5,061 nucleotides of DNA, from positions 28,374-33,434 of the forward strand of contig PBML01000002.1 in the NCBI GenBank assembly GCA_002722645.1, written 5' to 3'. Origin of the DNA: Acidobacteriota bacterium (GTDB lineage: Bacteria > Acidobacteriota > UBA890). The translations under genes and the position numbers were made by a program. The notes beneath the pieces are model-generated. The model worked only from the letters and a program-made list of their open reading frames with translations. It was not told the origin of the DNA and ran no database searches. Shown here piece by piece: positions 1 to 4,268 of the stretch. Position 1 is the stretch's first letter. Every line of letters begins with the position of its first letter.

Positions 1-1
1 C

Positions 2-256
2 TCTTCGGTACGCAAATGGGAGGCGGCTGGCTTTTCATGCCGGGCGCATGTACTTGGGAAGAGCTCAGTGTCAGGGTGTGCAGAGGGGTGGCTGCCGCAA
101 AGCGTGGGCGAGACAAACGCTGACGCGCTGGTAATTGACTATGTTGGGTTCCCTGCCACCGCTCTGAAGCAGGCCCAGACTGAGCTCGATATACCGGTGT
201 TCGACCTTGGGTATCTCGCCATAGATTCTCTTGAAAGGTGTCTGGAGAACTTATGA
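2..256 (+). CDS. Asp/Glu/hydantoin racemase superfamily protein, AroM-like (C-terminal end only)
   Basis: The frame is open from the left edge of the window to the TGA at 254-256, so this is the last 84 residues of a longer protein. The GTG at 68 is just an internal codon of the open frame. The segment ADALVIDYVGF, followed by a helix and then LDIPVFDLGYLAIDSL, matches the final beta-alpha-beta pattern of the Asp/Glu racemase fold. There a hydrophobic strand ending in a nucleophile or substrate loop is followed by a 'GIPV' strand and a C-terminal helix. AroM proteins have a similar 'ADLIVLDCMGY...PVLLAR' ending. Here the usual Cys of that loop is Tyr (DYVGF), so the catalytic pair cannot be confirmed from this fragment. 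It sits 22 bases before a cyclic amidohydrolase gene. Hydantoin and related racemases often accompany such enzymes, so a shared catabolic pathway is likely. Family placement is moderately confident; the substrate is unknown. Confidence 0.5.
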   Translation, partial: SSVRKWEAAGFSCRAHVLGKSSVSGCAEGWLPQSVGETNADALVIDYVGFPATALKQAQTELDIPVFDLGYLAIDSLERCLENL

Positions 257-266
257 GGCCGGAACG

Positions 267-271
267 GTGAG
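267..271 (+). promoter_or_regulatory. Ribosome binding site deciding the amidohydrolase start
   Basis: The purine-rich GGTGAG-like stretch at 266-271 sits 7 bases before the ATG at 279. It favours that start over the in-frame TTG at 231, which would overlap the upstream gene by 26 bases and add 16 residues unlike the family's N-terminus. Confidence 0.4.
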
Positions 272-278
272 CGGCGCC

Positions 279-1625
279 ATGCTATATGACCTTGTTGTTG
301 AGGGCGACATCGTCCTTGCGGGTGGCAAGGTGCTAAAAGACGGATGGTTGGGCGTCAAAAACGGGCTAATTGCTGAGTCTTCCGAGACGCCCCTTAAAGG
401 GGCACAGGTTGTCGATGCGCATGGGTATCTAGTTTTCCCCGGATTTGTCGATGGACACGTACATACTAGATCGTATGAGGGCGAAGGGATCACGGCTACC
501 ACCCGGGCGGCAGCGGCGGGAGGGACGACGACTATCGTCGACATGCCGTTCGATAAACCCGCACGCCCGGTCAATTCGCAAGAGAGACTGAGGGCAAAGA
601 TTGCGGACGTTGGCAACGAGGCCATGGTCGACGTCGGGCTCTGGGCGACCTTCTCTCCCGAAGGCGACCTGGAGAAAATTGCCGAGATGGCCGCCGCGGG
701 CGCCGCAGGGTTCAAGGTATCTACCATAGAGGTCGACCCTGTACGTTTCCCCCGAATCCCGGACGGTCTTTTGTACGAGGCTTTCCAGGAAATTTTTCAA
801 ACTGGACTCCCTGTGGCCGCCCATCAGGAGAATCAGGAGATTGTGTCCGGCCAAGCCGAGGCTTTTCAGGCGTGCGGTGATACGAAGCCCATCGATCATG
901 CTCTAAGCCGTCCGCCCGTAGCCGAGACTGAGGCTGCGGGACGCTTGCTCGAGCTGGCTTATTGGACAGGGGTGCGCCTGCACATGGTCCACGGCACATT
1001 GCCCCGCACATTCGATCTCATAAAGTGGAATCGGGAACAGGGAGTCGATGTCACCGGGGAAACGTGCCTTCAGTATTTGCTCCTGTCTATGGAAGCCCTT
1101 CAGGAGCAAGGAGGCCGGGCGAAGTGCAACCCGCCGCTTCGAACGAAGGACGATGTGGAAGCGCTCTGGACTTTGTTGCACGAAGGATTCATCGATGTCG
1201 TCACGTCGGACCACTCTCCCTACCCCCTGCATCGGAAGGAAACTGGCGACATCTTCGAGGCGTTAGCTGGGTTGCCCGGAGTAGAGACGTTGGGGACTCT
1301 CCTGTACAGCGAAGGGGTGGCGAAGAACCGTATCAAGCTGGGACAATTCGTGCAGTTCGTAGCGTCGGGGCCCGCCGCGCTGTTCGGGCTCGGCCAGAAG
1401 GGCCGTATTGAAATAGGCGCGGATGCTGACTTCGTTGTCTTCGATCCCGATGCAGAGTGGATCCTGGACGAAAACGAACTTCACCACAGCGTAGATTGGA
1501 GCCCGTATCATGGCCTCCATGTTCAGGGACGTGTCATCTCCACGTGGCTGCATGGTCGTTGCATCTACGAAGGCGGCGAGATTGCGGCAGAGCCAGGAAC
1601 AGGCCGATTCATAAGTCCATCATAG
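279..1625 (+). CDS. Allantoinase/dihydropyrimidinase-type cyclic amidohydrolase
   Basis: This 448-residue cytoplasmic metallohydrolase probably hydrolyses a cyclic amide or ureide ring (allantoin, hydantoin, dihydropyrimidine or similar). Counting from the ATG at 279, the binuclear-metal ligands of the family are all visible. They are H60 and H62 in DGHVH, K146 in AGFKV (the lysine that becomes carboxylated), H182 in AAHQE, H238 in HMVHGT and D311 in SDHSP. NPPLR (284-288) matches the substrate-loop region. Spacing and length agree with bacterial allantoinases of about 450 residues. The N-terminal MLYDLVVEGDIVLAGG and the C-terminal GADADFVVFDP segments form the usual small beta-sandwich. The HGT after the fourth histidine, in place of the commoner H-x-S, hints at a divergent substrate. 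An in-frame TTG at 231 would lengthen it to 464 residues, but the site at 279 has a better ribosome binding site and family fit. It lies between racemase-like and aldolase-like genes with 22- and 26-base gaps, consistent with one operon. Family is very likely; the exact substrate is open. Confidence 0.88.
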   Translation: MLYDLVVEGDIVLAGGKVLKDGWLGVKNGLIAESSETPLKGAQVVDAHGYLVFPGFVDGHVHTRSYEGEGITATTRAAAAGGTTTIVDMPFDKPARPVNSQERLRAKIADVGNEAMVDVGLWATFSPEGDLEKIAEMAAAGAAGFKVSTIEVDPVRFPRIPDGLLYEAFQEIFQTGLPVAAHQENQEIVSGQAEAFQACGDTKPIDHALSRPPVAETEAAGRLLELAYWTGVRLHMVHGTLPRTFDLIKWNREQGVDVTGETCLQYLLLSMEALQEQGGRAKCNPPLRTKDDVEALWTLLHEGFIDVVTSDHSPYPLHRKETGDIFEALAGLPGVETLGTLLYSEGVAKNRIKLGQFVQFVASGPAALFGLGQKGRIEIGADADFVVFDPDAEWILDENELHHSVDWSPYHGLHVQGRVISTWLHGRCIYEGGEIAAEPGTGRFISPS

Positions 1626-1651
1626 AGTGAACATTCACCTGATCTAACCTC

Positions 1652-2575
1652 ATGCACCTTCAAGGCGTACTCCCCATCCTGCCCACGCCATTCAGCGACA
1701 ATGGCTCCGTCGACGAAGCCAGCCTTCGGCGACTGATTGATTTTGAGCTTGAAGTCGGAGTACACGGTGTCAGCATTCTCGGGTTTATGGGTGAAGCCCC
1801 TAGGCTGTCCACTACGGAGCGGAAACAGGTTGTGGGGACGACGGTGGATCAGGCGGGAGGCTCGTTTCCCACCTGGGTGGGGGTTTTGGCTTTCGGGGCC
1901 GCGGGTGCAATCGAACAAGCCCGGGAGGCACAGGAGCTTGGGGCGGCCGGTGTTTTCGTCGCTCCTATCGGCGTCCAGAACGACCAGGTCATTTACGACT
2001 ATTACGCGTCGGTTGCGGATGCTCTTGAGATCCCGGTTGCGATTCACGACTTTCCAGAGTCTTTCCAGACCAGCCTGTCGGCCGAACTTATCGCCCGAAT
2101 GGCCAACGAAATTGACGGTGTTAGCTACATCAAGCTTGAGGATTACCCAGTTCTCAGCAAGATGAGCCGTATCCAGAAGTTGGCACCCGGGTCCATCGGG
2201 ATCTTCGGCGGTCTTGGAGGCGTCTACTTCCTGGAAGAGCTTCAGCGAGGCTCGCGCGGAATAATGACCGGATTCGCGTTTCCCGAGGTGCTGCTGGAGG
2301 TGTACGAGACTTTCAGGGGAGGGGACCCTGAACGGGCCGCTGCCATTTTCGATCACTACATCCCTTTGATTCGGTACGAGTTCCAACCGAAGATAGGGTT
2401 AGCCTACCGAAAATTCATTTATCACAGGCGCGGCGTTATCGAGTCGACGTTCATCCGGCCCCCCGGAATGCAGATCGACGACTACACAAGTGCCGAACTG
2501 GCGAGCATTATTGAACGGGTAGGATTCAGTCTCGATATTACCGGGGTCCAGCGGGTCGAATTACCCGCAGCCTAA
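1652..2575 (+). CDS. DapA/N-acetylneuraminate lyase superfamily protein, not a true dihydrodipicolinate synthase
   Basis: This 307-residue TIM-barrel protein belongs to the class I aldolase superfamily that forms a Schiff base with a keto acid. Hallmarks are GVLPILPTPF at residues 5-14, GFMGE at 44-48 (family G-x-x-GE), the catalytic lysine K161 in YIKLED, and the glycine-rich FGGLGG at 185-190. The residues that define dihydrodipicolinate synthase are changed. The YNxP tyrosine position is H132 (IHDFP), the Thr-Thr pair of GTTGE is Phe-Met (45-46), and the arginine that should follow shortly after is absent (PESFQTS). The protein should therefore still form an imine but act on something other than pyruvate plus aspartate semialdehyde. 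The start is the ATG at 1652, 26 bases after the amidohydrolase stop; no convincing Shine-Dalgarno is visible, as can happen inside an operon. A role in cleaving or dehydrating a product of the upstream ring-opening enzyme is inferred from position. Confidence 0.85.
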   Translation: MHLQGVLPILPTPFSDNGSVDEASLRRLIDFELEVGVHGVSILGFMGEAPRLSTTERKQVVGTTVDQAGGSFPTWVGVLAFGAAGAIEQAREAQELGAAGVFVAPIGVQNDQVIYDYYASVADALEIPVAIHDFPESFQTSLSAELIARMANEIDGVSYIKLEDYPVLSKMSRIQKLAPGSIGIFGGLGGVYFLEELQRGSRGIMTGFAFPEVLLEVYETFRGGDPERAAAIFDHYIPLIRYEFQPKIGLAYRKFIYHRRGVIESTFIRPPGMQIDDYTSAELASIIERVGFSLDITGVQRVELPAA

Positions 2576-2586
2576 ACCGTTCCGAC

Positions 2587-2634
2587 GGCCGCCACCGGCG
2601 TAGAGTTTCCAGCACCGTGTCTCAAGATGGGACA
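2587..2634 (+). repeat. Direct repeat flanking the serine hydrolase, upstream copy
   Basis: The segment shares GGCCGCCA (2587-2594), then CGTAGAGTTTCC (2599-2610), then 17 of 24 positions (2611-2634), with a second copy at 3867-3917. A 3-base length difference lies between the first two blocks. Overall 37 of 44 aligned positions agree. The copy contains the ATG at 2627, the longest possible start of the hydrolase. It may be a genome-interspersed repeat or an insertion-sequence end. Confidence 0.75.
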
Positions 2635-3865
2635 CGTAGAAAGACGGAGGGTAGGAAGAACATTGAGACGTGCAGTCGCGGTCGCTTTTTCCGTCATGAT
2701 CGTGAGCGCCTGCTCTGAACCCCGCGAGTTCGTTGCCAGTGCCGCGCCGCCGGCTCCGCCCGCGGCGGAGGCCGAAGACTGGTCCGGTTTCGGTGTCCTC
2801 GAGAACGTTCTGAACTGGACGCCTGAGCAGCAGCTCCGTGGGTACCGGAACATCGACAGGATTTACCCAACACGGCCGGTCACGGCCAGCGGACGCCCGT
2901 ACCCGTTGCCGAGCAACTGGATCGAGCTGACAGATCTGCGCTACGAGGTCTCGGGCGCCACCTTTGACGTCGATCAGTTCTTTAAGCACAATCACCTTGT
3001 CGGGCTTCTGGTCATCAAACGGGGCAAAGTGGTCGTCGAGCGCTACGCTCGGGGTAACACACCGGAGACGCGCTGGTACTCGTTCTCAGTCGCAAAGTCC
3101 GTGGTCTCAATGCTCATCGGCGCTGCTGTGCGCGACGGTTACATCCAGAGCCTCGATGCGACAGTTACCGACTATCTGCCCCTCCTTTCCGGGTCCGCCT
3201 ACGGGAAAGTGAGCATCCGGGACGCGATCCAGATGGCCTCCGGCGTCGCGTGGGTCGAAGACTACACGGACCCCCAATCCGATATCGCTAGCACCGGCGG
3301 CAGCGCCCTCAACCGCCTGCGCTACCTACGGAAGAAGCCGCGTGTTTCTCCGCCCGGCCGAGTCTTCAACTACAACACCGCCGAAGCCAACCTCCTGGGC
3401 GCCGTGCTGCGGGCGGCTATTGGCAATAACCTCTCAACCTATCTGGAGCACAAGATATGGCGCCCCTTTGGCATGGAACATGACGCCAACTGGTTGCTGC
3501 TGACGCCGGGTGGAGCCGAGCACGCAGGTTGTTGTCTCAGCGCTACGCTGCGCGACTATGGTCGGATTGGGCTGTTCGCTATGCGCGACGGTCGGCTGCG
3601 GAACGGGACCCCGGTCCTTCCGGACGGCTGGATGGCGGAATCAACGACGCCATCGCGCGCGAACCAGGGCTACGGCTATCTCTGGTGGCTGCGCGGCAGC
3701 GGTGTCTACGACGCCATCGGGATCTACGGCCAGTCGATTCACATCGACCCCGCCGAGGAACTCGTCATCGTTACCCACAGCACCTGGCCGCAGCCGACTG
3801 GACGGGAGTTCGAGCGCCATCGGAGTGCGTTCTTCGAGGCTGTGACCGCGGTGCTCAGGAATTGA
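2627..3865 (+). CDS. Lipoprotein serine hydrolase, class C beta-lactamase / 6-aminohexanoate-dimer hydrolase superfamily
   Basis: This is a 412-residue serine hydrolase if read from the ATG at 2627. The N-terminus has arginines, a hydrophobic stretch (RAVAVAFSVMIVSAC) and a lipobox ending at Cys29, so it is probably exported and lipid-anchored. A Pro/Ala-rich linker (39-50) follows. The catalytic domain shows the S-x-x-K motif S154-V-A-K157 (SFSVAKS), with S154 as nucleophile. Y249 in FNYNT is the likely counterpart of the family's Tyr motif. LSATLRDYGRIGLF (304-317) and GYGYLWW (348-354) are typical of this superfamily. The third motif region reads IYGQSIH (366-372) in place of a classical K-T-G. 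The likely reaction is hydrolysis of an amide, ester or peptide bond; true beta-lactam resistance is not implied. A TTG at 2663 with a better ribosome binding site would remove 12 residues and leave the lipobox intact. It is more GC-rich than its neighbours and flanked by direct repeats, so it may not belong to the upstream operon. Confidence 0.88.
   Translation: MGHVERRRVGRTLRRAVAVAFSVMIVSACSEPREFVASAAPPAPPAAEAEDWSGFGVLENVLNWTPEQQLRGYRNIDRIYPTRPVTASGRPYPLPSNWIELTDLRYEVSGATFDVDQFFKHNHLVGLLVIKRGKVVVERYARGNTPETRWYSFSVAKSVVSMLIGAAVRDGYIQSLDATVTDYLPLLSGSAYGKVSIRDAIQMASGVAWVEDYTDPQSDIASTGGSALNRLRYLRKKPRVSPPGRVFNYNTAEANLLGAVLRAAIGNNLSTYLEHKIWRPFGMEHDANWLLLTPGGAEHAGCCLSATLRDYGRIGLFAMRDGRLRNGTPVLPDGWMAESTTPSRANQGYGYLWWLRGSGVYDAIGIYGQSIHIDPAEELVIVTHSTWPQPTGREFERHRSAFFEAVTAVLRN
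2646..2658 (+). promoter_or_regulatory. Strong purine-rich ribosome binding region pointing to a TTG start at 2663
   Basis: GGAGGG at 2646-2651 and AGGAAG at 2653-2658 lie 11 and 4 bases before the in-frame TTG at 2663. No comparable sequence precedes the ATG at 2627. This supports translation from TTG 2663, giving a compact lipoprotein signal peptide. Confidence 0.4.
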
Positions 3866-3866
3866 G

Positions 3867-3917
3867 GGCCGCCAGCACTAACGTAGAGTTTCCGGCTGCG
3901 TGCTTCAGGGTGGGACA
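3867..3917 (+). repeat. Direct repeat flanking the serine hydrolase, downstream copy
   Basis: This copy begins one base after the hydrolase stop codon: GGCCGCCA at 3867-3874, CGTAGAGTTTCC at 3882-3893, then a diverged segment ending in TGGGACA at 3911-3917. It matches 2587-2634 as described there. It has GTG where the upstream copy has the ATG start, and it is followed by a second TGGGACA at 3923-3929. Confidence 0.75.
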
Positions 3918-3929
3918 TCTTATGGGACA
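3911..3929 (+). repeat. Paired TGGGACA direct repeats
   Basis: TGGGACA occurs at 3911-3917 and 3923-3929, a 12-base period. The same word is in the upstream repeat (2628-2634), and TGGGAC recurs at 3963-3968. Such phased short repeats can be protein-binding sites or remnants of insertion-sequence ends; no transposase is present. Confidence 0.45.
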
Positions 3930-3943
3930 ATCGGCAAAACTGG

Positions 3944-3989
3944 ACTGAATTACGGAGTTTGATGGGACGCCGGAAAGCGCTGTAAATGA
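3944..3989 (+). repeat. Repeat block upstream of tRNA-Leu
   Basis: ACTGAATTAC (3944-3953), AAAGCGC (3974-3980) and TGTAAATGA (3981-3989) recur in the same order downstream of the tRNA at 4111, 4142 and 4181. Sequence between the words is poorly conserved, so this is either a degenerate flanking duplication or a set of shared binding words. Confidence 0.4.
3959..3987 (+). promoter_or_regulatory. Possible sigma-70-like promoter for tRNA-Leu
   Basis: TTGATG at 3959-3964 (4 of 6 to TTGACA) and TGTAAA at 3981-3986 (4 of 6 to TATAAT) are separated by 16 bases. They would start transcription roughly 20-25 bases before the mature tRNA. Neither box is strong. Confidence 0.2.
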
Positions 3990-4016
3990 CTGATAAATTT
4001 GGGTTTACGATTACAC

Positions 4017-4098
4017 GCCCGGGTGGCGGAATTGGCAGACGCCGGGGACTTAAAATCCCCTGTCTTAGGACGTGCGGGTTCGAGTCCCGCCTCGGGCA
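4017..4098 (+). tRNA. tRNA-Leu (anticodon UAA)
   Basis: The 82 bases fold as a class II tRNA. The acceptor stem GCCCGGG (4017-4023) pairs with CTCGGGC (4091-4097), including one G-U pair, and A4098 is the discriminator. The anticodon stem GGGGA (4044-4048) pairs with TCCCC (4056-4060). The loop CTTAAAA puts TAA at 4051-4053, reading UUA and by wobble UUG. A long variable arm with GTC/GAC pairing follows, then a T-arm of GCGGG, loop TTCGAGT and CCCGC (4074-4090). The D-arm region contains the typical leucine GGCGGAATTGGCAGACGC. The CCA tail is not encoded: the next bases are CTT. The gene stands alone between the hydrolase and the HNH-HIT gene, a common type of insertion point for mobile DNA. 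Confidence 0.96.
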
Positions 4099-4150
4099 CT
4101 TCAAGCTATAACTGAATTACAGCGGAATGGGGGTTTCGTAAAAAGCGCGT

Positions 4151-4173
4151 TTTTAGGCCACCTAACCCTAAAA
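4151..4173. repeat. Inverted repeat with 9-base loop
   Basis: TTTTAGG (4151-4157) is the reverse complement of CCTAAAA (4167-4173), a 7-bp stem with a 9-base loop. It lacks an immediately following T-run but precedes the T-tract at 4191-4197. It could be part of a weak tRNA terminator or a protein-binding site. Confidence 0.35.
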
Positions 4174-4181
4174 CTAACCCT
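4162..4181 (+). repeat. CTAACCCT direct repeats, possible integrase arm-type sites
   Basis: CTAACCCT occurs exactly at 4162-4169 and 4174-4181, one helical turn-like 12-base step apart, just 3' of a tRNA. Short phased direct repeats beside a tRNA resemble arm-binding sites of tyrosine recombinases. No integrase gene is visible in the window, so this assignment is inference. Confidence 0.3.
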
Positions 4182-4197
4182 GTAAATGAGTTTTTTT
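4170..4197 (+). terminator. Possible weak terminator after tRNA-Leu
   Basis: AAAACT (4170-4175) pairs with AGTTTT (4189-4194) around a 13-base loop and runs into seven T residues at 4191-4197. The stem is short and AT-rich, so the call is tentative. It would separate tRNA transcription from the gene at 4269. Confidence 0.2.
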
Positions 4198-4231
4198 GAC
4201 TTTTGCCTACCCATTTTGGAACGCTGACACG

Positions 4232-4243
4232 CCAGTCGACTGG
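4232..4243. promoter_or_regulatory. Perfect 12-base palindrome, possible operator
   Basis: CCAGTCGACTGG is exactly self-complementary and ends 25 bases before the TTG start of the HNH-HIT gene. A dimeric repressor, possibly the gene's own N-terminal domain, could bind here. No clear -10/-35 pair could be fixed around it. Confidence 0.35.
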
Positions 4244-4257
4244 TAGATGGTAGCCGT

Positions 4258-4261
4258 GGAG
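4258..4261 (+). promoter_or_regulatory. Ribosome binding site for the HNH-HIT gene
   Basis: GGAG at 4258-4261 is 7 bases before TTG 4269. An in-frame stop at 4251-4253 prevents any start further upstream, and the next in-frame ATG (4308) lacks an equally good site, so TTG 4269 is preferred. Confidence 0.55.
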
Positions 4262-4268
4262 AAATGTC

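Larger units (their letters stand above)
4111..4189 (+). repeat. Repeat block downstream of tRNA-Leu
   Basis: ACTGAATTAC (4111-4120), AAAGCGC (4142-4148) and TGTAAATGA (4181-4189) repeat words found upstream of the tRNA, at offsets of 167, 168 and 200 bases. The extra spacing before the last word holds the CTAACCCT pair and an inverted repeat. Confidence 0.4.

Noticed and set aside
251..1553. Several minus-strand frames and two plus-strand alternative frames across the amidohydrolase
   Set aside because: All overlap a gene with every metal-ligand motif intact and show no recognisable domains.
1565..2386. Long open frame of 273 codons on the minus strand
   Set aside because: It lies opposite the well-supported DapA-like gene and the amidohydrolase end. 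The protein is low in family-like motifs, and the length is explained by GC-rich codon bias on the other strand.
2588..2599. GCCG-CCAC-CGGC hairpin after the DapA-like gene as a terminator
   Set aside because: The stem is only 4 bp, has no T-run, and the pairing is not kept in the downstream repeat copy.
2627..3865. Hydrolase as an antibiotic-resistance beta-lactamase
   Set aside because: It has S-x-x-K but no classical K-T-G, and its C-terminal motifs resemble the broad 6-aminohexanoate hydrolase-like group; resistance cannot be claimed.
3739..4104. Open frame of 121 codons on the minus strand ending in the tRNA region
   Set aside because: Its beginning (RRDSNPHVLRQGILSPRRLP) is the antisense translation of tRNA-Leu, a well-known source of false hypothetical proteins; the rest is antisense to the hydrolase.
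4142..4156. A5-GCGCG-T5 stretch as a tRNA terminator hairpin
   Set aside because: Only the A-T arms pair; the GC centre cannot extend the stem, so it would be too unstable.
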